From Armatimonadota bacterium (GTDB taxonomy: Bacteria > Armatimonadota > Fimbriimonadia > Fimbriimonadales > Fimbriimonadaceae): 64,000 bases of DNA. A model generated the notes under the pieces. It ran no database searches. It saw only the letters and a list, made by a program, of their open reading frames with translations, and was not told the origin of the DNA. The position numbers and the translations under genes are program-made. Positions 26,215 through 34,651 of the stretch are shown piece by piece (the first letter of the stretch is position 1; every line of letters starts with the position of its first letter). Location: contig JBAXHT010000001.1 in the NCBI GenBank assembly GCA_037138755.1, positions 1,583,805 to 1,647,804 of the forward strand. The letters are read 5' to 3'.

Positions 26215-26490
26215 ATGTCCGAATCCACCCGAGAAGCCCCCACAGTTTTTGATCATATCGCTGTCCTGCTCGACCAGATGGCAGGAGTGGCATGGCAAAA
26301 GCTGGGTCTTCAACCAGATATGGTCACCGGACAGATCGAGCCGAACCTCGAACAAGCCCGCGTCGCCATCGATGTTGTCGCGTTCCTCGCAGGCAAGTTG
26401 GAGTCACAACTCGACGAAGACGACAAACGCCAGGTCCAGTCGCTGGTTCGCGATCTCAAAATCAACTTTGTTCAAAAAGGAGGCGCATAG
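26215..26490 (+). CDS. DUF1844 family protein
   Basis: 91 aa from the ATG at 26215; a TTG at 26197 is possible. The sequence FDHIAVLLDQMAGVAWQKLG and NLEQARVAIDVVAFLAGKLE match the DUF1844 pattern, a short helical protein whose role is unknown. It is first of a three-gene unit and its stop shares one base with the next start (TAGTG). Confidence 0.8.
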   Translation: MSESTREAPTVFDHIAVLLDQMAGVAWQKLGLQPDMVTGQIEPNLEQARVAIDVVAFLAGKLESQLDEDDKRQVQSLVRDLKINFVQKGGA

Positions 26491-26876
26491 TGGCGTTCAC
26501 TTGGCCAGGAAGGATTGCGCATCACGAGCTGCCGGTCGTGCCCAAACCGGCGATCCGGCTTGAACAGCTCGAAGTCTTCGGAGAAGTTTTCTCGAGCTTT
26601 TCTCAGGCGCTCAACGACCTCACAACCTACGGACCCATTGGCACGAATCAAGCACGGGTCAACGAACTGCGAGAGGCGGCGAAGTTTGCGTACATGCCGG
26701 TCAAGGAGTTCGTAACGCCTTATTTTAAGCGTCAACCCAATCCGTTGGATCACCTTCTCTTCGGTCTTACCGAAGTGTGGAGTCAACCAATTTTGGGGCA
26801 AAAGATCGAAAACGCAACCGAAGCCCTTAGCATCTACAGCCAGCATCTGCGATACTTGATCTCGAAAAGCGAATGA
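26490..26876 (+). CDS. Protein of unknown function in the DUF1844 operon
   Basis: 128 aa from a GTG at 26490 preceded by AAAAAGGAGG. The protein begins AFTWPGRIAHHELPVVPKP, is mostly helical (RVNELREAAKFAYMPVKEF) and ends in a charged tail. No family recognised. It overlaps the GNAT gene by 4 bases (ATGA). Confidence 0.75.
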   Translation: MAFTWPGRIAHHELPVVPKPAIRLEQLEVFGEVFSSFSQALNDLTTYGPIGTNQARVNELREAAKFAYMPVKEFVTPYFKRQPNPLDHLLFGLTEVWSQPILGQKIENATEALSIYSQHLRYLISKSE

Positions 26877-27811
26877 TCATCGACTGGCGCGAAGCCGACC
26901 ACAACAAGATTCTCGACCTCTGGAACCAGTTCCACCCCGAGAGATACCGAATTGATGCGGACAGCCTGCGCATCAACACGGTCGACGCCGACACGTTTGA
27001 CTGGGGCGCATCGCTGGTTGATGTCGATTTTGATGGCGACATTCGGGCGTTCATCAGCATCAAAAAAGCACCTGCAAAGCACCATAAAGTTGGCGATCCG
27101 GACGCGGTTCACCTCAGTGCAATCGCCTTCACCGACGCGACTCACGCTATCGACTTGATGAGTGACGCGAAAAAGACGCTTCGTCAGCGGGGTGTAACAT
27201 CGATTCTGTTCGGCATGGATTCTCGCCACTTCTGGCCTGGAGTTCCCACCGATTTTCCGGCTCTCAACAACTTCCTCACGATTGAAGGGTTCGACCTCAG
27301 CGGCGAGTACTTCGATATCGAGCGAGACATTTCGAACTACCAACCGCCGCGACCAATGCCGACGGAGAATGTAGAGTTTAGGGTTCTGACTCCAGATGAC
27401 CGACGGAGCCTTGAGCGGTTTTTCGACCGAGAATTCCCGGGCCGCTGGCGTTACGACATCCTTTGGAAGATCGAGCGCGAAGATGGTTATAACGGCCTGA
27501 TAGGGCTCTTCCACAAAGGTGAAGTCCATGGCTTCGCGGTGATTCAGGATTCCAACACGAAGTTCCCAATTGGCGGAGCGGTTTGGCGCCACGACCTTGG
27601 CGACCACTGGGGTGCGCTGGGACCTATAGGCGTCTCCCAGCAAGTTCGCGGCGAGGGCTGGGGCGGGGCATTGCTGTCGGCAGGGCTACTCGAACTGAAA
27701 GCCAGGGGAACCATTCAGTGCATCATCGACTGGACAACGCTCGGCGAATTTTACGGCAAGCATGGATTCGAGAAGACCCGCATTTACCGCTCGGCGAAAC
27801 TGACGATCTAG
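26873..27811 (+). CDS. Tandem GNAT acetyltransferase
   Basis: 312 aa with two acetyltransferase-like halves. The second half (about residues 165-310) has the acetyl-CoA loop GPIGVSQQVRGEGWGGALL and FYGKHGFEKTRIYRS, typical of GNAT proteins; the first half is degenerate (VHLSAIAFTDATHAIDLM). The substrate is unknown. Last gene of the DUF1844 operon. Confidence 0.82.
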   Translation: MIIDWREADHNKILDLWNQFHPERYRIDADSLRINTVDADTFDWGASLVDVDFDGDIRAFISIKKAPAKHHKVGDPDAVHLSAIAFTDATHAIDLMSDAKKTLRQRGVTSILFGMDSRHFWPGVPTDFPALNNFLTIEGFDLSGEYFDIERDISNYQPPRPMPTENVEFRVLTPDDRRSLERFFDREFPGRWRYDILWKIEREDGYNGLIGLFHKGEVHGFAVIQDSNTKFPIGGAVWRHDLGDHWGALGPIGVSQQVRGEGWGGALLSAGLLELKARGTIQCIIDWTTLGEFYGKHGFEKTRIYRSAKLTI

Positions 27812-27827
27812 GCTTCATACTATAGGG

Positions 27828-29150
27828 GTGCCCCCCAAGTTTCCAGGTTCCATTTCTGCGTCAATGCTCCTCGAAATGGGCAAGTACGTCATTGCCGAGC
27901 CGTATCCGTTTGCGGTCGATATTGAGAAGTGCCACGGGATGACCCTGGTGACAGTTGATGGACAAGAACTGTTCGACTGGGCGGGTTACTACGGCAGCAA
28001 ACTCATTGCGCATAACCACCCTGGCTTGTATGAGCCTGAGTATCTGAAGAGACTCCAGGTCGCTGCGAATAACAAGATTGCAAACCCGGACTTCTTGACC
28101 AAAGAGTGCCTAGACTACTACCGCCTCATCTACCAAAACGCCCCCGAGGTCATGAAGAACAAGGATCTGGAGGTCTACGTGGTCAACTCCGGCGCAGAGG
28201 CCGTGGAGAACATGATGAAGTACATGGTTGCGAAGTACAACCAGAAATGCCTCGTCGCGGGAAAGATGCCGGGTAACCGCCGGTTCATCTACTTCGACCG
28301 GGCGTTTCACGGCCGAACAGTGTTCGCCCTGGGCGTCACCGAGACAGTTGACCCCGTGGCGACAAAAGATTTTGTCGGCCTCGGCATGGGCGGAAACATC
28401 AAGCTGCCTTTCCCAAGTTTCAACTCAGATTGGACCGAAGGCGAGAACATGGCGAACGCCTCGAAGGTGCTTTCGCAGTTAGAGAGCATCCTCCAGTCGA
28501 TGTCCGAAGACATTGTTGGTCTGATCATGGAGCCGATTCAAGGTGCGGGAGGCAACCGGGTGGCTCTTCCTTCTTTCTTCCGAGGTCTGAGCGAACTTTG
28601 CAACAAGTACGAGATTTACCTTGCATTCGACGAAGTCCAAACCGGACTTGGGCCGACCGGCAAGATGTGGGCGATCGACCACTTTGATTTGCCGCATCGA
28701 CCGATTGCCGTGGCGAGCGGTAAAAAGTGGGGGAATGGCTTGCTCTACATGGCGGAGAGTTTGGAGGACATCGGGATTTTGGACTCGACTTGGGGAGGCA
28801 ATACTGCCGATATGGTTCGGGTTTGCCGCGAGGTGGAAATTGTGAAGCAAGAGGGACTGATTGAGCGCGCCGCAGTTAACGGAGCCCTGCTTTCGGATGG
28901 CCTCAAGAAGGTGATCGCCAGATATGCCTTCGCCGAGAACGTTCGCGGAATGGGTCTCTACCAAGGCTTCTCGCTGGATACCGATGAGCGAAAAGCCAAA
29001 CTCGTTCGGGCAGCCCGGGAGCAGTTCGACTTGCTGTTGCTGGGGGCAGGGAACCGCTCTATTCGGACTCGTCCGAACCTGTCGGTTACGGCAGAAGACA
29101 TCGAGAAGTTTCTTGGGCTGCTGGACCAAAGCTTGTCTCTGGTGGCATGA
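27828..29150 (+). CDS. Class III aminotransferase, probably L-lysine 6-aminotransferase
   Basis: 440 aa from a GTG. Class III PLP aminotransferase motifs are present: VNSGAEAVENMMKYM with the phosphate-binding loop, FDEVQTGLGPTGKMWA, and the PLP lysine in VASGKKWGNG near residue 298. The N-terminal segment and length resemble lysine 6-aminotransferase (lysine to alpha-aminoadipate semialdehyde) more than ornithine or GABA aminotransferases, but I cannot prove substrate. The next gene is convergent. Confidence 0.82.
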   Translation: MPPKFPGSISASMLLEMGKYVIAEPYPFAVDIEKCHGMTLVTVDGQELFDWAGYYGSKLIAHNHPGLYEPEYLKRLQVAANNKIANPDFLTKECLDYYRLIYQNAPEVMKNKDLEVYVVNSGAEAVENMMKYMVAKYNQKCLVAGKMPGNRRFIYFDRAFHGRTVFALGVTETVDPVATKDFVGLGMGGNIKLPFPSFNSDWTEGENMANASKVLSQLESILQSMSEDIVGLIMEPIQGAGGNRVALPSFFRGLSELCNKYEIYLAFDEVQTGLGPTGKMWAIDHFDLPHRPIAVASGKKWGNGLLYMAESLEDIGILDSTWGGNTADMVRVCREVEIVKQEGLIERAAVNGALLSDGLKKVIARYAFAENVRGMGLYQGFSLDTDERKAKLVRAAREQFDLLLLGAGNRSIRTRPNLSVTAEDIEKFLGLLDQSLSLVA

Positions 29151-29160
29151 GTCTCGGTAG

Positions 29161-29192
29161 CCAGGTCTCCCTCGCGGGCGAGGGAGGCCTGG
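29161..29192. terminator. Hairpin between convergent genes
   Basis: A 15-base stem with one G-T mismatch (29161-29175 with 29178-29192) lies between the aminotransferase and the winged-helix protein. Tails are T-poor on both sides, so termination may be modest. Confidence 0.55.
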
Positions 29193-29199
29193 TCAGTCG

Positions 29200-30396
29200 T
29201 CACCCGGCGGCAGCCATTTCCCGTAATCGAGCGATACTTGGCTGTCTCGATTTTGGTGAGTCCAGGCTGAACGAACGGGCGTCGCCTAGTTCGGTGCTTA
29301 TGAAGCTTTCGACCCGTCGGACTTCTTCCAGTAGCTCAGAAGATGAACCCACGAAGCTCACCCAGACGATCTCTTTGCTATCGAAATCGTATTCCCAGAG
29401 TCCGACGATACGTCCGCGATCCACGATTGCGTTGGTCGAGAGATCGTTTAGCGAACCGAGCGTTGCCAGCTTTCGTTGCGAAAGCACGTCAAGCCCAACT
29501 TGCTCGTCAAAGATGTGGAGAGACAAGTCCCTGCGAAGCAGAAAGAGAGAATCCAATCCGGATACGAGTCGGAAAGTCGGATCGGCGGGCATCCTGAAAT
29601 CCCGGAACGCTTCCGCAGCCGACGGAAGGCTAAGTAGTGGCGTGCCTTCAACCGCGATCAACCCAAGTCCCTCGATTGCCGAGAGTGCCCCTTTGACACC
29701 AAGCCCACTGAACCACTGGAAATGAGCAATGGAAGCGAAACCGCACCAACTCCAAAACAGTCGAGCGAGGTGGCGGAAAGCAAGTGCTTGCGGATAAGCC
29801 TCGTCGACGACCGGAGCATTTTCATAGAGACAATACTTGTAAGTCTGACCGTCCAGCCTTCCGTCCGAGGGGATTCGACGGATCTTTGCCCCTGCCTGAA
29901 GCGCGAGCAGACCGAGAGAAACATTTGTCGTTTGGCCGATCTTTTTGCCCGCTTCGCCATAGTGTTTGTACAAAGAACCAAGAGGCTCTTTGAGGGCAGC
30001 CGCATCAAGAGGACCGCCTGCAAGGGCGAGGAGAATCCCTTCTTTGAGTGCGTCAACTTCTTCGTCCGTGACTCCGAGCTTTGAGCGGGCGGTGCGAAGT
30101 GCCGACTCGGCGTTATAGCCTTGCCCGCACTTGATCCCTACCTGAAAGTGCTCGGCAGGTAGCAGATACGTACATCCTCGTGCGGAGGCAAACTCGTGGA
30201 TCGAAAGGGAAGCGACATCCGCATCGACCGATTCTCGCGACGCCTGATTTCGGGCGAAGAGCGAGAGGTATGGGTTCGCGCCACCGACCGTGCGAGCCCA
30301 ACCGTTCTCAGCCAAAACCGCTGCGGATGAGTCAGAAGTAAATGAGCTTAGCCCTTGACACTCGCCGAGGTATGCAAGCAAGCGGACATCGATCAA
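29200..30396 (-). CDS. Winged-helix DNA-binding domain protein (AlkZ/YcaQ-like)
   Basis: 398 aa. The overall pattern (RLLAYLGECQGL at the start, then YLLPAEHFQVG, GQTTNVSLGLLALQAG and later FWSWCGFASIAHFQWF and IVGLWEYDFDSKEIVWV) matches the winged-helix protein family that includes the DNA glycosylases AlkZ and YcaQ. I cannot see a certain catalytic motif. It starts with TTG at 30396, overlapping the YCII-like stop by 4 bases (TTGA). Confidence 0.7.
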   Translation of the reverse strand: MIDVRLLAYLGECQGLSSFTSDSSAAVLAENGWARTVGGANPYLSLFARNQASRESVDADVASLSIHEFASARGCTYLLPAEHFQVGIKCGQGYNAESALRTARSKLGVTDEEVDALKEGILLALAGGPLDAAALKEPLGSLYKHYGEAGKKIGQTTNVSLGLLALQAGAKIRRIPSDGRLDGQTYKYCLYENAPVVDEAYPQALAFRHLARLFWSWCGFASIAHFQWFSGLGVKGALSAIEGLGLIAVEGTPLLSLPSAAEAFRDFRMPADPTFRLVSGLDSLFLLRRDLSLHIFDEQVGLDVLSQRKLATLGSLNDLSTNAIVDRGRIVGLWEYDFDSKEIVWVSFVGSSSELLEEVRRVESFISTELGDARSFSLDSPKSRQPSIARLREMAAAG

Positions 30397-30716
30397 TGTC
30401 CGATCTCCCTGAGTTGGAGGCGGCCCCCGAATTCTAGCGAAGGACAGAGCTGAGCGACGCCTACGGCGTCATCCCAATCCTCCGCTTGAAAAATGAAGTA
30501 ACCCGACGGGGCGACCGCATCGCCAGTATAGTCAACCACTTCGACCGAATCTCCGCTCAGAAATCGCCCGACCGGCTTGACCGGGTCGGCTTGAACAACG
30601 CGTTCTTCGATCATCATCGCAAAATTGCGAATTTTGGTGATCCAGCCTTGCTTCTCTTCATCGGAGAAGGTCTGCCAGACATCGTCGTCTTGCATTAACA
30701 AAATGTATATCGCCAT
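30393..30716 (-). CDS. YCII-like (DGPF-domain) protein
   Basis: 107 aa from the ATG at 30716; upstream in-frame sequence is not part of it. MAIYILLMQDDDVWQTF, VVQADPVKPVG and GYFIFQAEDWDDAVGVAQLCP match the small YCII/DGPF fold, an alpha/beta barrel dimer of unknown activity often fused to or next to sigma factors. Here it sits before the winged-helix gene with an overlap of 4 bases. Confidence 0.8.
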   Translation of the reverse strand: MAIYILLMQDDDVWQTFSDEEKQGWITKIRNFAMMIEERVVQADPVKPVGRFLSGDSVEVVDYTGDAVAPSGYFIFQAEDWDDAVGVAQLCPSLEFGGRLQLREIGH

Positions 30717-30727
30717 CTGAGTCCAGA

Positions 30728-31099
30728 TTATAGATCGGGCGGGCGTCCGGTCAAAATCGCGCCTGTTCGGTGGCGCCATTTTTCGAACTGGTAGCCAACC
30801 ACGCCGAGAGCGAGCATAGCCAGGGCTCCCATCTTCGCCAAAGCCGTGATGGGAGTTAGAGCCTCGACTGACCGGAAAGGCCCCTTTGATTTCTCGATGA
30901 ACTTCGATCCCTTCGGCCCAGTTCCTTTGACGAACTCCGTGGTGACAGGAAGGAGAAGGTGTACGGGGGAACCAATGAGCCGCTCTCCTTCGACGATTTG
31001 GCACAAAACTCCCTGAGCTTCAATGGTTTGTTGGAAGGCATAGGCGGAGACAAAAAGCAGTCCTCCCAGGATCGAAATCAACAACCCAATCCATTTCAT
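30728..31099 (-). CDS. Small membrane protein of unknown function
   Basis: 123 aa with a transmembrane helix at residues 5-21 (GLLISILGGLLFVSAYA) and another at about 87-105 (MGALAMLALGVVGYQ). The segment between them carries a Gly/Lys/Thr-rich extracytoplasmic loop. No family recognised. It is the first gene of the minus-strand group with the YCII-like and winged-helix genes, 11 bases away. Confidence 0.65.
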   Translation of the reverse strand: MKWIGLLISILGGLLFVSAYAFQQTIEAQGVLCQIVEGERLIGSPVHLLLPVTTEFVKGTGPKGSKFIEKSKGPFRSVEALTPITALAKMGALAMLALGVVGYQFEKWRHRTGAILTGRPPDL

Positions 31100-31132
31100 A
31101 CGAGAAAAATTGAAAGAAATAGCATAAATAGC

Positions 31133-31162
31133 TGGTCAATAGTGTTAAAAACTTGTTAGAAT
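31133..31162 (+). promoter_or_regulatory. Possible promoter of the ammonium transporter gene
   Basis: TGGTCA (31133-31138, 4 of 6 matches) and TAGAAT (31157-31162, 5 of 6) are separated by 18 bases in an AT-rich region 60 bases before the start codon. Confidence 0.4.
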
Positions 31163-31222
31163 GTCTCAATCGCAATGTTGCGAAGCCGAGCAATGACGCC
31201 GTGATCAAAAGAGAAAACTGCT

Positions 31223-32602
31223 ATGTCAAAATCGTCTATGCGCCTTGCGGGCATCTTTAGCCTACCGCTACTTGCCGGTTCGGCTTTTGCCCAAACGTCA
31301 GCACCGCCAGCCATCAACGCCGCCGACAGCGCGTGGATGATCATGGCGACGGCTCTCGTCCTTCTCATGACTCCTGCCCTTGCTCTGTTCTATGGAGGCA
31401 TGGTGCAGAAAAAGAACGTCCTCAACACGATGCTTCTCAGCTTCATGATGATGGGCGTCATTTCGCTCATCTGGGTGCTCGTCGGGTACTCATTTGCATT
31501 CGGAAAATCATCCAACGGCTTGATTGGAGGCACGGAGTACATCCTTGGCCGAAACATCTCTCTGAAGACCCCTTACGGGACTCAGACGATTCCCGCCGCA
31601 CTCTTCATGCTTTTTCAGATGAAGTTTGCGATCATCACCCCGGCCCTTATCTCGGGTGCCATCGCCGAACGAGTGCGGTTCAAGGCGTACACGCTCTTTA
31701 TGATCTTCTGGTCAGTTCTGGTTTACACGCCAATCGCCTGCTGGGTTTGGAACGCCGATGGCTGGCTCTTCAAAGCTGGTGCCCTCGACTTCGCTGGTGG
31801 AACTGTTGTCCACCTTGCCAGCGGTATCTCTGCTCTGGCACTCTCTTTTTTCCTTGGCAAGCGCAAGTCTGTCGAAGCCAAGGCAAACAATATTCCGTTC
31901 GTTCTCCTCGGAGCTGGCCTTCTTTGGTTCGGCTGGTTCGGCTTCAATGCCGGGTCGTCGCTGGCGATGAACGATATTGCCGTCAGTGCTTTCCTCACCA
32001 CACACCTCGCGGCCGCCGCTGGAATGGTGACTTGGATGGTTGTCGAAATGGTCCGTTCGCCTAAGGGCAAGGTCACCGCAATTGGTGCCGCCAGCGGACT
32101 GGTTGCGGGCCTTGTTGCCATCACCCCGGCGGCTGGATACGTCTCGATGCCTTCGTCGATTCTTATCGGTGTGGCGGCAGGACTCGTGTGTGCATTCGCA
32201 ATTGAACTGAAGCATAAGCTAGGCTACGATGACGCTCTAGACGTTGTTGGTGTCCATGGTGTTGGTGGAACGCTGGGGGCTCTGCTCACCGGTGCTCTGG
32301 CTGACCCGGCGATTAACAGTGCTGTGGAAGGATCGCTAAAAGATGGCCGAGGTCATCTGATGGTAGTCCAACTCCAAGCAATTGGCGCAACCCTGGCTTA
32401 TGCAGGCATTGGAACTTATGTGTTGGCCATGATCATCAATAAGGTCACTCGCCTCCGAAGCTCGGAGAGTGCGGAAGTGAAGGGTCTCGACCATTCCTAC
32501 CATGGTGAGCAGGGTTACATGATCCCTGGTGCGGTTCCAACGCCGGCCACCGCTGAGAAGATGATCGAAGAAGCGGTCATCAGCGAGCCTGCGCTGAAAT
32601 AG
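31223..32602 (+). CDS. amt: Ammonium transporter
   Basis: 459 aa Amt/MEP/Rh-family channel. After a cleavable signal peptide (residues 1-23, ending SAFAQ), 11 transmembrane helices follow. The two pore histidines are in GTVVHLASG and GVHGVGGTLG, and the WMIMATALVLLMTPALALFYGG helix near the start is typical. It imports ammonium at low supply. No glnK follows; the tail (about 30 residues) is variable. Confidence 0.96.
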   Translation: MSKSSMRLAGIFSLPLLAGSAFAQTSAPPAINAADSAWMIMATALVLLMTPALALFYGGMVQKKNVLNTMLLSFMMMGVISLIWVLVGYSFAFGKSSNGLIGGTEYILGRNISLKTPYGTQTIPAALFMLFQMKFAIITPALISGAIAERVRFKAYTLFMIFWSVLVYTPIACWVWNADGWLFKAGALDFAGGTVVHLASGISALALSFFLGKRKSVEAKANNIPFVLLGAGLLWFGWFGFNAGSSLAMNDIAVSAFLTTHLAAAAGMVTWMVVEMVRSPKGKVTAIGAASGLVAGLVAITPAAGYVSMPSSILIGVAAGLVCAFAIELKHKLGYDDALDVVGVHGVGGTLGALLTGALADPAINSAVEGSLKDGRGHLMVVQLQAIGATLAYAGIGTYVLAMIINKVTRLRSSESAEVKGLDHSYHGEQGYMIPGAVPTPATAEKMIEEAVISEPALK

Positions 32603-32610
32603 AATCCATA

Positions 32611-32638
32611 AACTGTCCCGGCGCGAGTCGGGACAGTT
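32611..32638 (+). terminator. Hairpin after the ammonium transporter gene
   Basis: A 10-base perfect stem (AACTGTCCCG at 32611-32620 with 32629-32638) with an 8-base loop lies just after the stop. The tail is T-poor, so weak or Rho-assisted termination is likely. Confidence 0.6.
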
Positions 32639-32665
32639 GACTCTCTCCCCCACCTTTGATAGACT

Positions 32666-34609
32666 GTGCGCGTGATCGCCATCAGTCTCATGCTTTTAAG
32701 CTTGCCCCAATCTTCACTTCGGCTTCCAACGCTTTTTACCGACCACATGGTCGTCCAGCGTGGGAAGCCGATAAACGTTTGGGGTTGGGACGTTCCCGGA
32801 CAGAAGGTGACCATCAAGCTCGGCGGGAAGTCAGCGACCGCGACCACTGACGCGAACGGGAAGTTTATGGCTTCGCTGCCGAAGCTGAACGCAGGCGGTC
32901 CATTTACTCTGGAGGTTTCTGGCTCCGGTTCTAAGTCGATCAGCGACGTGCTGGTTGGCGAGGTCTGGATTTGCTCGGGGCAGTCGAATATGGAGTGGCC
33001 GATGTCGCTGGCAAACGACCGTGAGCAAGCCAAAAAGGAAACCGATGCAAACGTTCGGATGTTTACAGTCCCTAAACTGATCGCTCAAGCTCCCGTCGCC
33101 GACGTCGTAGGGAGTTGGGTTCAGGCGAAACCAGAGACGATCGACCAGTTTAGTGCGGTTGGTTATGCCTTTGCTCGCAAGTTGTATCGCGACCTCAATG
33201 TGCCGATTGGAATGATTCACACCTCTTGGGGCGGGACTCCGGCCGAAGCGTGGACAAATTCGAAGTATTTTTCCAGCAGCGACCTCTTGAAACCGATTCT
33301 GGACAGGATGAAGGCAAGCGATGGTTCGGAAGAACGGGCAGTTGAGAACTATCGAACCAAAGTGGCCACATATCAGACCAAAGCATTGCCGATCTTCTTC
33401 GATACGAGTGATACGGCATGGACTCAAGCTGGCTTTGACGATTCAAGTTGGGAATCCACTCCGATGCCGTTTGTGTATCCCACAGATTTTGACGGTGAAT
33501 ACCGTCACCGACGGGTCGTGAATCTCACCGCTCAGCAGGCGGCTAGCATTAAGACCATTGAGCTGGGGCCTATCGACGATTTTGATCAGACTTACGTCAA
33601 TGGCAAAATGGTTGGGCAGACGGACATGATGACGCCGCAGTTTTGGGCGACTCCGCGCAAGTACAGGATTCCAACTGGGACTTTGAAAGCAGGCGAAAAC
33701 AACATTGCAGTTCGATCATATGACTGGCAGGGTGCTGGAGGCTTCTTTGGATCCGAGTCCTCGTTGAAACTCGGAGATGTCAGTATTGGCGGAACCTGGA
33801 AGACGATGCAAGGCAAGCCTCACGTCAACATTGACGCAAAGACCACGGGTGCTCAACCCCAGATGCCCGAGGGAAAGAACAGCCCGAACTACCCGAGCAC
33901 GCTCTATAACGGAATGCTTGCCCCTCTCACTCCCTATTCGGCGAAGGGCTTCATTTGGTATCAAGGCGAATCCAACGCGGGTCGCGCCGTGCAGTACACC
34001 GCGCTTCTGAGCGCTATGATCCAAAACTGGCGCGACGACTTCGGGCAGCCGAAGATGTCGTTCTACATTGCCCAACTTGCAAACTACATGGCTCAAAGCC
34101 CGACTCAGTTTGACTCGGCGTGGGCAGAGCTTCGGGATGCTCAGGATATTGTTGGGCAGATGGAAGGAAACGGAACCGCCACAATCCTAGATATCGGTGA
34201 GGCGAACGATATCCATCCGCGTAATAAGCGAGACGTCGGAGAACGACTAGCTCGGATCGCTCTTCGTCGAGACTACGGGAAGCGAATCGAATGGCAAGGG
34301 CCCCGCTTCAAGTCGATCTCCACATCAGGCGACGAGATCACGGTGAATTTCGATCACGCCGTCGGACTCCGAACCACGGACGGTCTGGAGCCGCGTTGCT
34401 TCGCCATCGCGGGAAGCGATAAGAAGTGGAAATGGGCCACTGGTCGGATCGAAGGGAATAAGGTTATCTTGAAGCGCACGGGAGGAGAAGCGATGGTTAG
34501 ATACGCCTGGCAAGATAACCCTCCGGTGAACCTGGTGAATTCAGATGGACTGCCGGCGATGCCGTTCCGGACCGACTCACTGCCTTTGACGACCAGGAAC
34601 AATCGCTAG
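32666..34609 (+). CDS. Sialate O-acetylesterase-like esterase 1
   Basis: 647 aa from a GTG. A signal peptide (MRVIAISLMLLSLPQSS) exports it. The SGNH/GDSL-type domain has the catalytic Ser in CSGQSNMEWP near residue 105, WYQGESNAG, and the His in IHPRNKRDVG near 515; the N-terminal LFTDHMVVQRGKPINVWG and a central beta-sandwich insertion are usual. These enzymes remove O-acetyl groups from sialic acids or from plant polysaccharides. It is convergent with a second, similar gene. Confidence 0.9.
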   Translation: MRVIAISLMLLSLPQSSLRLPTLFTDHMVVQRGKPINVWGWDVPGQKVTIKLGGKSATATTDANGKFMASLPKLNAGGPFTLEVSGSGSKSISDVLVGEVWICSGQSNMEWPMSLANDREQAKKETDANVRMFTVPKLIAQAPVADVVGSWVQAKPETIDQFSAVGYAFARKLYRDLNVPIGMIHTSWGGTPAEAWTNSKYFSSSDLLKPILDRMKASDGSEERAVENYRTKVATYQTKALPIFFDTSDTAWTQAGFDDSSWESTPMPFVYPTDFDGEYRHRRVVNLTAQQAASIKTIELGPIDDFDQTYVNGKMVGQTDMMTPQFWATPRKYRIPTGTLKAGENNIAVRSYDWQGAGGFFGSESSLKLGDVSIGGTWKTMQGKPHVNIDAKTTGAQPQMPEGKNSPNYPSTLYNGMLAPLTPYSAKGFIWYQGESNAGRAVQYTALLSAMIQNWRDDFGQPKMSFYIAQLANYMAQSPTQFDSAWAELRDAQDIVGQMEGNGTATILDIGEANDIHPRNKRDVGERLARIALRRDYGKRIEWQGPRFKSISTSGDEITVNFDHAVGLRTTDGLEPRCFAIAGSDKKWKWATGRIEGNKVILKRTGGEAMVRYAWQDNPPVNLVNSDGLPAMPFRTDSLPLTTRNNR

Positions 34610-34651
34610 TCCACTTTGGAATGCCCTGATTACACCGGGGCGCCCCATTTT

